64,000 nucleotides of DNA from Melastoma dodecandrum (taxonomy: Eukaryota; Streptophyta; Magnoliopsida; Myrtales; Melastomataceae): the NCBI GenBank assembly GCA_029817715.1, contig JARUPY010000505.1:124001-188000 (forward strand), in the 5' to 3' direction. Both the position numbers and the translations under genes were made by a program. Every line of letters starts with the position of its first letter. The stretch's first letter is position 1. Below are positions 1 through 11,001 of this stretch, piece by piece. Below the pieces are notes generated by a model. The model was not told the origin of the DNA. It made no database searches and saw only the letters and a program-made list of their open reading frames with translations.

Positions 1-2239
1 TGATGCAATCCCAACTCAAAATAGAATGTGGACCATATTTGCATGTGTGATAGGGACCATGGCACATTGTGGGGGGAGAAGAAGAATATCACACCCACCA
101 TTCATTGAAGTTGTTCTGACTTGTGTTTCTTGTATATTTTTGTGGGCATCTCATATTGCTTTGATAGGGATTGAAAACAACATCCATCGCATTCGTCCTC
201 GAGCGAGTTCACTGAGCGCGATGGTCCATCTTACGCCGCACGTTTCCTCTCGTACTGTAGAACTCCTCATGTAGCACTACTCTAACGACACCCGGAATTA
301 CACACTACTTTTCGCATCGACGAAGAATCGATCCCGTCAGTATAAGCTCGCCCTATGGTGTCCTTTTCGCGAATACACGAGAAATCCTTGCGCGGAGAAG
401 ACTTTGTTGTGGTCGTTAACGTTTGCACGAATGACGCTCGGACTGAATTAGTTGAATGTCAAACAGTTTTAGGGTTGGGTCTTTCAAACAATGTCGCTTG
501 AAAGCGGTTGAGGATTCACGATAACAAACAAACCCGCCTTTGATGGAAGCGACTATTCTCCCGTGGGAGTAATCTCCCGTTTTATTACTGTTTCGTAAAA
601 GTTTACTAAGCAGTGATTATTTCGTATTTTACGAAACCTACTTCGTACATTATTAATCAGCTCGTAAGATTTTATGAAGTCCATTCCCAAAATTTCTTTA
701 AGAAAAGATTCATAAGATGTTACGAAGCCCCACGAAAGTTTCGTAAAATTTTAAGAAACAATTTCGTAAATTACGAAACAATAATTACTACTAGGTTACT
801 GTTTCGTAAAACAGGAGATTACTGTCACGAGAGTTTTAGCCTCTTCCCCCTTTGATATTAGGACCACGACATGTTTTTCGGGTTTCATTTAATCAAGCGC
901 CACCCTTTCGAAAGTGTGCTACTTATAATTAGTAGCCCCCCTTTTTGTTTTCTAGCACAAAACCAGCCGACGGTTTCACCTCAAGTCATTAAGACATCAC
1001 CAACTTTTTACAAGCCCCGAACATGTTGCACAAACAAGGCCTGTCCTGAAGAACACTATCACGAAATGTCATAAATTCTCAAGTGGAGAATCATAGACGA
1101 ACAGTGTTTGGTCAGGTAACATGCAATGCTGTCCACGGGATTGCGAATCGAGTTTCGGGTTAACATTTCGCTTGTCATAGTTTGAGAGCCTGGTCAAATT
1201 CCTCGATGCCAATAAAAAAGGAGCACGACGAGCTCTAGGAAGCAAAGCAAACTCCCTCTCAACTCCGTGGTTAGCCGGGTAAATTCGAGTTCCAACACAT
1301 TCTAAACCAGCTAAAGTACCAAGATACATCACTGTTTTCGGCCGGCTTTCGCAACCTGCCCTCTTAGTCCCCTCTCTGATATAGGGATTATTTTTGTAAG
1401 TATTCTTTGCCCTACTCCGAAAATGAAAGTCTCGATTTAACTCCTCCACTTCTGAACAATCACTTTCAATCTCTTATAGTCCTCATCCCTAACTCTCATT
1501 ATTCTCCATCTCATTTTTAAATTTAAAACTGATTTTCTTTATATCAAAATCGATGATAAATTTCTTGACAGTATTCAAGGAATTTTAAAAATTAATACCA
1601 TATTTCGTAAAATATTTTATTGACTAACAATATTAAGGAATAAAGCTCTCCACATCACACCCTACAAACTTATGCGAACACGGAAGATGAAAAAAATGAT
1701 ATGGTCTGTGCCTGTTAGCAATGACTCGTGCCCACATGAAACCAAAGGTAGAGTTTTAAATGGGGTTGGTGGGTTAATCCTTTAGTGTCAAGAATATGAT
1801 AAAAAAAAAATGGAATTTTTGGAAATGAAACCCAGTTTCAGAAAATTCGAAAATAATATTCCGAAATCGAACTTTAGAAGTTCAACTTCCAAAAAATCGT
1901 CTTTTCGAAATTACATGCACCATTTCACGAAATTTTTTCCAACTAGCATTGTTTGGGAACATTATTCCCAACCCAAAGATTTAAGTACAAAGAGAAAGAA
2001 GGAAAAAGAAGGTTTTCTAAGAAATTACCAAATGAGGGAGAAAGGCATCATCATACATCAATCAAATTTGAGTTAGCACCCATTATTTCCTTTTTGGAAA
2101 TATGGAAATTGGGTGTTCGTGTTGTTGTGTGTGTTTGGGGAGGGTTGGTTTAACTTTAATGTAAATAAGGGTGGGATTTTAAGACATAAAAAAGCTCAAT
2201 TTGTCAAAACAAAAGTACAAATGAATCTTTCGGTTGTTG
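1..2239. other. upstream DNA, no gene recognised
   Basis: No coding region in this stretch resembles a known family. The longest open frame (minus strand, about 1,069-1,449) has no recognisable domain, no supporting splice sites and mixed composition, so it is not called. From about 1,450 the DNA becomes AT-rich and looks like ordinary intergenic sequence upstream of the AGAMOUS gene. Confidence 0.5.
590..810. repeat. cluster of TTTCGTAA/TTACGAAA motifs
   Basis: Within about 220 bp the words TTTCGTAA and its complement TTACGAAA, plus near variants, recur many times (for example around 592, 630, 740, 763, 772 and 800). Motifs occur in both orientations, so parts of the segment could fold back on themselves. 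One more copy lies near 1,604. It does not match a repeat class I can name. Confidence 0.4.
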
Positions 2240-2462
2240 TAATGAATGTTGCCCCTTCTCTTTTGTGCTTTTGTTAAAGAGCCTCTCATCCATACCCACC
2301 CACCCACCCACCACCCCCCTTCTTCTTCTTCTTCCTCCTCTTATTCTTCTCAAACCTTCTCATCCCCATTTCTTCTTACTCTCTTTCCCATCTTTCCCGA
2401 ATCATCTCTTCTTCCACCCTCGTGTGTAGATCTGCATAAACAAGTAGGGGCATCATAGTTGA
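2240..2462 (+). promoter_or_regulatory. AG promoter-proximal / 5'UTR region with C-rich and CT tracts
   Basis: A run of CCCACC units near 2,293-2,318 is followed by a TTC/CT tract (about 2,319-2,345). Its other strand is GA-rich, the kind of sequence bound by plant BASIC PENTACYSTEINE (GAGA-binding) factors that regulate AG-clade genes. The tract lies just upstream of the 5'UTR intron, so it is probably promoter or leader. The transcription start itself was not identified. Confidence 0.4.
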
Positions 2463-2671
2463 GTAAGTTTTCTTCCTTTCGAGCTAGCTTTTCCGGAAAT
2501 GTTTGCTAATGGACCGTCTCTTATGACTCACAATGAAGATCGACCTTCCTTTCTTTGTCGAATAGTCGGGGTTTCGGATCCATTTTTGCGGTTGTTTCTT
2601 TATCTCGTACTCGGTTTCCTAAATGGTTTTGTTTTCCCCTTTCCTTTTCTTTGGGGGGTGGATCTTCTTAG
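2463..2671 (+). other. probable 5'UTR intron of the AG gene
   Basis: A strong donor (GA|GTAAGT at 2,461-2,468) and an acceptor ending in AG at 2,670-2,671 sit two bases before the chosen ATG at 2,674. AG-clade MADS genes are known to carry an intron immediately before the start codon. The inferred intron is 209 bp and pyrimidine-rich near its 3' end. Confidence 0.6.
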
Positions 2672-2673
2672 GC

Positions 2674-5600
2674 ATGGCTTTCCAGAGCGACTCGCGTGAC
2701 GGGGACGAGGATTCGCCCATGAGGAAGCTCGGGAGGGGGAAGATCGAGATCAAGAGGATCGAGAACACGACCAACAGGCAGGTCACCTTCTGCAAGCGCC
2801 GCAACGGGCTACTCAAGAAGGCCTACGAGCTCTCGGTCCTCTGCGATGCCGAGGTGGCCCTCATCGTGTTCTCGAGCCGCGGCCGCCTGTACGAATACGC
2901 CAATGATAGGTATCAAACCCCCTGTTGGTTTCCTTCCATTAAACCTTCACCACTTCACCTATTATTAACTTCACATCTCAACTAAATGTTTCAAAAGGGT
3001 ACGATTTTGGTTGAGTCCTTAAAATTTCATTTTTCATTTTTCTTTCTTCTAGGGCTCGAGTAAAAATAACCCCATAAACTAATTTTTCCCCCACGGATTT
3101 CAGACTTCAAGGGAATTCCTGAGAAAAGAAAATACATATACAAAAAAGAAGAAAATTTCTCTATGTTGCTTAAGTGAAGATCTATTAGGGCTTCATGCCC
3201 TCTTTCATTTACTAAGTAATTTTTTCTACTTCTAAGAAAATATGATCATCACCTCCCTTAGGGCTTTGATTCAAGGGACCGACTTTGGTTTCTCCTTGTA
3301 TTAGTTTTTCTGGGTTTTCTTCCTCATGGATTATATTTATTAAGATTTTTGCAAACATAAGCAAGTGATTAAGAGATTCAAGTTTACCCTAAACCAGAGA
3401 TTACCTTTTTGTTTCTCTTTATTTGTTATCTTATTTTTCTTACCCAAGTCTCTTTTTGTGGGTTTTGTTATATCCTTGCCCGGAGGAAGAACTTTCCCAG
3501 ATCTTGCTTCCCCAAACTTCATCATTTCCTTCAAAGATCTTGTTTAAGGAACACCCATTTCCTCATGTCATTTCCTCCTTTTTCATTACATTGTCATCCC
3601 CCCCCTCTCTCTGTGATTGGTTGTGGGTCTTGGACAGAGAGTTTTATGTCCTATGAGTCCAATCAAATTGGCTCCCATTTAGTCCCATTCCCAGTCCCCA
3701 TTTTCCATCTCCACTTTTCCATCCTTGACATGTCAAAGGGATTGTGATGAGAATCCATCTATATTCAGGTAAAATTAGTTCCCTCTTTCCTTTTCCATTA
3801 AAAGGAAAGAAAAAGGAAGATCCGGGTCTTGATTTTATTCAAGATTTTATTCAAGGTTTGGATTTTGTAAATTTTTTTGTATTTTTTTAATTACCAAATA
3901 CAAGAAAACGGTACCATTTTCCCAAGTGAATACATCTATCAAACATCGCATTAACTTAGAAGTCCTTTTAAGCTAATTCTTTTAGCTTTGCGTTGTCCTT
4001 TTCTTTGGGCTAATCAAAACATGGATCTGGATCCATCCCCTAACAACAACCCAAATTTCCGCACTAGTCAAAATCCTTAAATAAGTCGCTAACTACGTCT
4101 TACTGTTTCAGTTAGGTTTGGTTATTTAGGGTTTACATAAACCTACTCTACTTATCTTCTTTCCTTCCTTAAGTTTTACATTAGATTATATTGCGTGAAA
4201 GCAATCCATATCCATTAAGTTTTATGGCCTATAGTCTATTAGTATCTCATTAAGTTCTACAACTCTCTCTAGACCAACCCCAGGTCGTTCCCCGCGGCAT
4301 TCGGAGAATGTCCACCCTTAATCATCGACATCATCGACTTGGCTACTACCCTCAAGGGCAGCCTCATGTAGAAATGTTAATTTGTTTTTGAATCGGTCAT
4401 AATATCTGATATTGCCAACAACAAAAGGCTTAGTGTGGGTTAATATTCGGAGTGAGATTTTGGTTAAACTATATTTTGGGTCGATGACTCTTTGGGAAGA
4501 GACTAAAAATGGGGAGGTTTAAGGGTCGAGTTTTGCGGGGAGGGCATGGGAAATTTGGGAAGTCTGACAAGAGGTTTTCGGTTTACTCAGGATTGTTTGG
4601 TAGTTACATTTGTGTAAGAACTTGCAGAAAGCAAACTCACAAAAAAAAACAGTAAAAATGAAATCAGTAAAACGAAGGTACGAAAACATTGGGATGTGTC
4701 CAAAAAACGAGTGGAAGTTTTTTTTTAATTATTATATACATTTTGTTTTGTTTTTTTATATTTCTATGTTTTTCTTTTTGAGGCTTCTGACTGCTTCTTT
4801 CTTAGGTTTGAAATATTCACCCAGATTGTTGAAACAAATGAGTAATTGGGTTTCTTTTATTTCAACTAATCATTACTTGAGTGGAAGAAGTGTGTTTAAA
4901 TAACTAGGTGAAGGTGTGGGGGATTAGTATTAGTAGTAGTCAGAAGAAGTGAGATTTATGTGACAATCTCTATCCTCCCCACCCAAACATGTCACTTCAG
5001 AGCCACAAACTAGTTCGAGGAAATTAAGGTTTCCGGGGGAAGAGATCCGACACCCCCTTGATAAGTGGGATCTTTGTCTTAAAAAAAATGAGTCCTAGGT
5101 TTGTGTGACTGGTATTGTCTGATGGATCATAGCATGAACTCATCCTTGTTTTTTTATCAAGTGCCATTTTTCTCTTGGGTCCTAGGATTCAGATTGTCCC
5201 ATCAGGTCAATTCCTCCCCCACCCACAGACTTCAAATAAAATTTTCATGAAACATGAAGAATATTTAATATTCCCGTTTAAATTTTGGGGTCTCGCAACA
5301 ACGTTGGAACAGACTCTAAAGCCTCCTTAGTACAAGTGGTGATGAGATTTTCTGTGTCGGGAGGTTCGAAACTTTGATATCTCGGGTGAATTCTTTTCAG
5401 TGTCCTTACAGCTGGGGTGTCTATCCATAGTGAATTTTACGTGTAATTTTTCGGGTTCGAGTCTTTCCGGTCACGGATCGGAATGTATTTAGTTAGATTG
5501 TCATGCCTTGTTATGTGAATACGAGGATTATGGTGTTGTTCTCCGTCTCGCAGCGTGAAAGCAACCATCGAGAGGTACAAGAAGGCTTACTCCGATCCGC

Positions 5601-6789
5601 CCAGCACCATTTCTGTCTCCGAGGCCAATGTTCAGGCAATTAACCGACGCTTTTCCCTTATTTCGACCTCTAATTGGGCACCGAAGCTGTGTTATGTAAT
5701 ACATTTTGTTCCTTTTCAGTACTATCAGCAGGAATCTGCGAAGCTGCATTCTTCTATCGGGAATTTGCAGAATGCGAACAGGTTATTTTGGAAGTTAATG
5801 ACGTTTCGCTTCCTATTTTTGTCGACTAATTCGCATTCTTGGACATATAAGCATGCCTGACCAATTATATCTCTCAGGCAAATGCGTGGGGAATCTTTGG
5901 CAGGAATGCCCATGAAGGAAATCAAGGCCCTTGAGTCAAAGTTAGAGAATTCCATTGCGAAGATCCGATCCAAGAAGGTAATAATAGCGGCGCACTTCGA
6001 GTATTCCCTCTCGAATTTTCCCACCCCGTTGGGTTTAGTCTTCATGGCTTCTGGGTCATTCTTGTTCTCATTGTTACTGCAGAACGAGAAGCTGTTTGCT
6101 GAAATCGAATACATGCAGAAAAGGGTAAGCTACAATCTCCCTTTTGATCAAAATTTATCAATGGACTTCATTCAAAACCCTCCACTCTCGCTATGAATGT
6201 GCTGTGGCATGGTGAAATGCACATGAACAGGTCGATTGAAATCATTAGGCCATGAATATCATCCAATCAATAGCCATCATTTCTCGATGTGGCTTTCTAT
6301 TGTATGATTTGCTTATATGATTTTGTTATGGCCTTGCTCTACCTTTTCACAACTGGAGGAGCTCGACCTGCACAACAACAATCAAGTTCTCCGAGCGAAG
6401 GTCATTTCCCTATCCGATGCCAATCATCATTTACCTTAGGGGTAGATTCATATCTAACTTGAAAGCCAAACTGATTCCACCTTTGTTGTGGCGTTTGATC
6501 CAGATAGCAGAGAACGAGCGAGGCCAGCCAGCGGATATGAACCTGATGCCGGGTGGGACAAATTACGAGTTCATGCAGACGACGTCCCACGGGTTCGGTG
6601 ATTCAAGGGGATACTTCGAGGTGAACGCGCTGCAGCCGAACAATGATGCTCCACCATCCTTCCCGTCTCGCCACCTCCAGATGGGACTTCGGTTAGTGTG
6701 AGATGCCACTTTCTCTAAACCTTCCTAAAACCTATGTTTCCCTCGCGTCCTGACATAATGTTTCTTTTCCTTCCTCTTGTTTCAGCTGA
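2674..6789 (+). CDS. AG: AGAMOUS-like MIKC MADS-box transcription factor (C-class floral organ identity)
   Basis: Exons: 2674-2909, 5554-5635, 5720-5781, 5878-5977, 6083-6124, 6359-6400, 6504-6697 and 6786-6789, giving about 253 aa, the usual AG length. Exon 1 holds a short N-terminal extension ([15 protein letters not shown]) and the MADS domain ([20 protein letters not shown]). Exons 2-6 hold the I and K regions with the exact 62/100/42/42 bp sizes typical of MIKC genes. Exon 7 is the C-terminus with the euAG signature NLMPGG and an ending close to LQLV (here LRLV). Exon 2 uses a GC donor (CAG|GCAATT). The last Val codon appears split by a final intron (GT|GTGAGA ... CAG|C TGA); reading through gives the same LRLV-stop at 6,699. 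Known role of the family: nuclear DNA-binding factor specifying stamens and carpels and ending floral meristem activity. No lesion is visible and the gene looks functional. The NLMPGG motif favours AG over the SHATTERPROOF/PLENA lineage. Confidence 0.95.
2910..5553 (+). promoter_or_regulatory. large intron 2 of AG, probable regulatory intron
   Basis: This intron is 2.6 kb, while all others are 82 to about 235 bp. In Arabidopsis and other eudicots the equivalent AG intron holds the enhancer bound by LEAFY, WUSCHEL and other factors. Visible motifs include a CCAATCA box within the inverted repeat CCAATcaaATTGG (3,659-3,671) and a perfect palindrome TTGACATGTCAA near 3,725-3,736. CCAATCA boxes are a conserved element of this intron in other species. 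Its function here is inferred. Confidence 0.6.
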
Positions 6790-8390
6790 GTAAGGTAAGA
6801 AGGGACAAATAACAAATGGGATGGATGGAGGAACACCATATCATATAATCCCTCTAAGAAGCAGATAATTATGCATGAATTCCCTCTTCTTAAGACAGAC
6901 CAGTTTCTTGTCCTTGGGTACTATGTTGAGGGCTTTTGGCCAATGGTTGCAAGATTTCATGGATTCCTCATATCGAGCTATCAAAACATGATCCCAAATT
7001 TGATGCTTTTGATTATCCTAGCTATGTGGTGGCGAATGAACCTGGTTGGTTTAGTCCTCGCGCATCAGGTCGGTTGAGAAAAACCATTCGCAGGAAGCTG
7101 CCATGTGAACATCAGGCGACCATCACGGTCGAACTACCATGTGAACAAAGCATTACTTCTGAAAGCATTACTTCCGGTGCATAGATTACGATCGTGTAGA
7201 AAGACAGCGATGAATCGCTCGAGGAAATCCCCTCATGGCTGGAAATAGTGTCGATCGCCAAGCACCGGACAATAAATGGGATTCGGTAAGATAATTGAAT
7301 TCAGATTAAGGACTGTCCTGCACTTCCCTGCAAACTCAATTTAATGAATTCATGTGCTCCAAGTTTACGAGATGTAAACGGATTCGAAGTCCTTGACGGG
7401 CCTAGTTGGGCCTTGTCGATGAGCCCGCCAAATCAGACTTAGTGATCTTTATGCAGGTATGAATTAACAACAAAAACAACTCATTCATTCCTCGTGTTTA
7501 TAAGATTTATGTTACATTGTGTTTTTAGCCTTTGTTTTAGTGACGGCAAAGTTACCGGCTGCCGAAGGAATATGCTCGAGTTTGATGAGGCTTGTTGTCA
7601 AGCGACACACATATCGTATATGCTAGTGCCGGATGAATGAATTAAATGAACAAAGGTGAATGAATAATTCAAGTATAGCCGCATCCCAAGTAGATGGCAT
7701 TCCTAATGCGAGACAATGCGCGTCGCTGTCGCGAACTCCACGATGACATTTTGGCATCACGCCTTAGATTCTTGTCCTTGGTGCGCACTTCAAGTTTGAT
7801 TAGGCATGAATTTACATGCCATTGACAGCAAAAGTTGTATGCAATAATGCCAAGTCCTTTTGCAAAAACGGCTAGAAATGATTATACCCTTCGTTATCAA
7901 ATTCGCGGGAGGCGATATGCTAACCCAATACAATTGAGCTTCGGGGCCTTATTGTTCTTCAGTTCCACCATCTTTACGTGGAGACATCGGTGAGCTTTCA
8001 TGATGATTATGATTATGGGGCGATGCCCATGACCGCGCTGATACAATAGAGAAATCTTATCGTTTGACTAAAAGATTAAGTTGTTAGGTGAATGCTTGAT
8101 TTATATTTTATATCTGGACTCCCAAAAGACTTGTTGTTTCTTCCATAACACCATGTTGTATTTCGAAACCGAGTCGAGATATTGGCCATCATCACGGGTT
8201 CGACCGAGACAGAGAGTTAAATGTATCAAAAATCATGGTTAGTTTGGGTTCACTCTCCCTCGACAATGTCCATGTCCTTTTGCTAGAAGACATTGGGCCA
8301 CAGTTTTTATAATAACAATGATTCTTAACAGCTATCCCTCCTATATTTATGTAACTAATCAAGCCTTCCATAATATGTGGCAAATTCGTG
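6790..8390. other. AG 3' region and intergenic DNA
   Basis: This stretch starts with the probable AG 3'UTR. Short frames at 6,871-7,184 show no known domain. From about 7,390 the sequence resembles DNA near 11,960-12,270, and 8,160-8,390 matches the promoter segments of the other type A DUF26 genes (12,060-12,270 and 14,110-14,284). It therefore belongs to the duplicated unit of that gene family. Confidence 0.55.
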
Positions 8391-8639
8391 ATGGGTTTGT
8401 CGCAGCTGAATGTTGTAGTCGCCATTGGCCTTGTGGGGGTTGTCCTCTTCTATTCCACCATCGTCAACGGCATTCCCGGCGTTATAATCTGTTCAGAAAC
8501 CGTAGATTCTAACCCGGTATATATTGGGTTAAAGCTGCAAGCTCAATAAAGCTGTTACACTAAGAGGGGGTGAATTAGTGTTAATCTCCAAATTCGGATT
8601 TTAACACTTTTTCGTTATCCCACAGCGGAAGAAAGCTTC

Positions 8640-9460
8640 TGTTAAACAGAACCGTAGATAGGTTTCTGTACAATAGAACATTCAAGTGTGTTCGCAATTT
8701 GTTTGATTGGACACAAGTATTTTTATAGTGGTTCAACAAATTGCTTACATCCACTCTTCACCCAGATATTTGGATGGTTTTCACTCAAATGTATCTCTGT
8801 ACAAATTACACAAATGATTGCAACTGAAATCAGATCCAAAGGTTCTGTACAATAGAGGCTTAAGTAGCAAAGCACAGACCAGAAGGTTCTGTACCGTAGA
8901 AGCTCGTTATGTAGCACAAACCCGAAGGTTCTGTACTATGGTAACTTAGGCCCAATACAGACCAGAAGGTTCTGTATCGTAGTGAGTTCGGCACAACACA
9001 GACCAGAGGGTTCTGTGTCGAAGTAGCTTAGGCACAACACTGACCAGAAGGTTCTGTGTCGAAGAAAGTTTGGCACAACACAGACCAGAGGGTTCTGTAT
9101 CGAAGAGAAAGGCACAACACAGACCGAAGGTTCAATGTCGAAGAAGGTAAGGCACAATACTGACCAGAAGATTCTGTGTCAGACGTGTTAACCTTCTATA
9201 GCACAGATCAAGAGATTCTGTACTGTAAGCGTCAACCTTCTATAGAACAGATCCAAGGATTCTGTATCACAGAAGGTATAGCACAGACCGTAAGGTTCTG
9301 TACCAAGAATGTGTCAATCTTTAACAAACCAAAATGGTTCGTATTAGAAATGACTTGAGTTATGTACAGACCGTAAGGTTCTGCACTATAGTAGATTCAG
9401 ACCTTAAGGTTCTGCTCTACAGGAGGTTGTACAGATCCGAAGATTCTGCACTACAGGAGG
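8640..9460 (+). repeat. array of about 17 imperfect hairpin units inside the solo LTR
   Basis: Units about 35-50 bp apart carry the core ACAGACCagaaGGTTCTGT or a variant. Stem bases change together between units: ACAGACC pairs with GGTTCTGT, ACAGATCC with GGATTCTGT (near 9,246), and CAGATC with GATTCTG (near 9,203). Linkers such as TAGGCACAAC and GTCGAAGAAG are less conserved. The paired changes suggest the fold or the palindrome, rather than the sequence, is what is kept. Confidence 0.75.
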
Positions 9461-9521
9461 TTGCACGCGTTAACGTGACTAACTAGGTAGCAAATGCGCA
9501 ATCCCTCAAGGATAACGACTT

Positions 9522-9750
9522 CGTGGCGTACCTCACGCGAGCACGTAGCGGACCCTACGCAAGTGAACAGCGACCCCTGTTCAAGGATGGATTTTCCCTC
9601 CAGCGGCTCCACACGACCTACACGATCTCCTCGAGATAGCGACTATGTGGTGTACCCCACACAAGCACGTAGCATACCCTACGCAAGCACGCAGCAGACC
9701 CTGCGCAAGCACGTGGCAAACCCCACGCAAGCAGACGGCAGCCTCCGTCC
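9522..9750 (+). repeat. second hairpin array with compensatory stems
   Basis: Units of about 22 bp, usually joined by CAAGCA, form perfect short stems with different sequences: TGTGGTGTACCCCACA, CGTAGCATACCCTACG, CGCAGCAGACCCTGCG and CGTGGCAAACCCCACG in direct succession (9,645-9,728). Two similar units stand at 9,522-9,560 and degenerate ones at 9,568-9,586 and 9,733-9,750. Each change in the left arm is matched in the right arm. The array is GC-rich, unlike the flanking DNA. Confidence 0.8.
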
Positions 9751-11001
9751 TAGGTTCCTGCACACAGAGCTCTACACAACATAAGTTGGTTAGTCCCTCA
9801 CCTTCTGTGCTCCCGAGGTTCAGCCCTTCTCTCCGGCCCACTGCACGTTGCCCACGTACACACGCTTCCAACAACGTCTCCTGCAGCTTCCAGCCGAGTC
9901 CCTCGGGCCCTCGAGTCACTCTCTCAGAAGGTTTCACCTACGATGCAGCTTCTGCCGATAGTACTCATCGTGTGACTAACTCGAACGAATGAAAGAACTA
10001 AAGCTCAAGCACACGCTCTCTCTGGATAGAATGGGATGGATGTTTTTAATAATTTCGTGAAGTGTGTTTAACGGGAGAGAGAGGGCTTGGCTATTTATAC
10101 ACAAAATTTCAAGAAGAAAATACAAAGGGAAAATATAAAACGTAATATGCAAAATGTGAAATAACGAATTAGTTTACAAAATGATTTATATACAGAAATA
10201 ATATATACGTGCAAGTATTCTGGTAGAGAATAAATCAGAATATAATTATGATATATTTTCCATGAATAGTGCACCACAGGAGGTATCGCATAAGGTTCTG
10301 CTTGATAACATTCTACAGTTGGAAACAATCGTTGATTTGCTTCCAAATGAATTTAAAATCACTTCCATCCTGATAAAGACACACGTGAGAGTGTATCTGG
10401 ACAGGTGGTAGTTGATTTGCATCCAAATAACGTTCGTATGTTGGTCAAGTAAGCTTACAGAAGCTTGTAGACTAAACAATAGAACATTTCCATATATATA
10501 GGATGCATTTCCTTCTATAAGAAATAATATCTCCAATATGATTACTTGGAAATCAAATCGTATAAATTTGATCAGATGATTATTTTAATCAGACTAATCC
10601 AATTTCGTAATTAAATAATCATTTACTAATCATTTAATTACAACAATGATTCTTACAAAAAGATCATCATCAAGAGAAGCTTCTGTAGAATAGAATGTTC
10701 GACCTTCTGTAGTACAGAGGGTCTGGTTCATCATCAAAACCGTCCCAACAAAAGCCTAATCCGTCATACCGGACGACACCTCAACAACTATTACGTCATC
10801 GCTCAGTCTGGGGGGAGTACGTGTTACGCTCATGGGACGTGCTTTCGCTCTGACGTGGAGTACCCGGATTCCTGCTCGGAGTGCTTACGGGGTGCAGAGC
10901 TTGTGCTGCTGGATACTTGTGAGCCTATTAACACTGGCGCTAGAATAGATTTGGCGCTTCATTCTCTGAGGTATGAGAACTACGTGTTCAACGAGGGCTA
11001 A

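Larger units (their letters stand above)
8553..10750 (+). mobile_element. solo LTR of an LTR retrotransposon (2,198 bp)
   Basis: It begins TGTTACAC and ends CCCAACA, so the termini are the inverted TGTT...AACA typical of LTRs. It is flanked by the direct repeat AAAGC (8,548-8,552 and 10,751-10,755). There is no internal coding region and no second LTR, which fits excision by LTR-LTR recombination. A TATA-like sequence (CTATTTATAC, near 10,091-10,100) suggests a plus-strand U3-R-U5 layout. Right at the start ACACTAA...TTAGTGT forms a short inverted repeat around a G-run. The proposed U3 is packed with two hairpin arrays, described separately. Confidence 0.85.
8391..11001 (+). pseudogene. type A DUF26 (ginkbilobin-like) gene split by a solo LTR
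   Basis: The 5' part (8,391-8,552) encodes a hydrophobic signal peptide starting MGLSQLNVVVAIGLVG and the start of the mature protein. The 3' part (10,751-11,001) encodes the rest, ending LRYENYVFNEG. A 2,198 bp element separates them, flanked by the 5 bp duplication AAAGC. An uninterrupted relative at 12,276-12,686 shows that the two halves join exactly there. Just before the duplication a codon that is GAA in the relative reads TAA, so the gene also carries a nonsense mutation independent of the insertion. The DUF26 cysteine motif is C-x10-C-x2-C instead of the usual C-x8-C-x2-C. The equivalents of the Gnk2 sugar-binding Arg (GAR) and Glu (RYEN) are kept. Family role: secreted, often antifungal mannose-binding or apoplastic proteins. 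It is not expected to make a full product. Confidence 0.85.

Noticed and set aside
1069..1449. 126-codon minus-strand frame
   Set aside because: No recognisable domain and no support from splice sites or duplication.
2619..2816. Minus-strand frame over AG exon 1
   Set aside because: Shadow of the GC-rich MADS exon.
5725..6114. Minus-strand 129-codon frame over AG exons 3-5
   Set aside because: Antisense shadow of AG exons and introns.
8640..9460. CRISPR-like array
   Set aside because: Units are imperfect palindromes with uneven spacing and similar spacers, inside a plant LTR.
9494..9992. Open frames across the GC-rich hairpin array (including a Pro/Thr/Arg-rich one)
   Set aside because: They exist in several frames because the repeat unit lacks stops; stem pairing explains the sequence better than coding.
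8553..10750. An intron in the type A DUF26 gene
   Set aside because: There is no GT-AG border in frame. TGTT...AACA termini, a 5 bp target duplication and an uninterrupted relative show an insertion.
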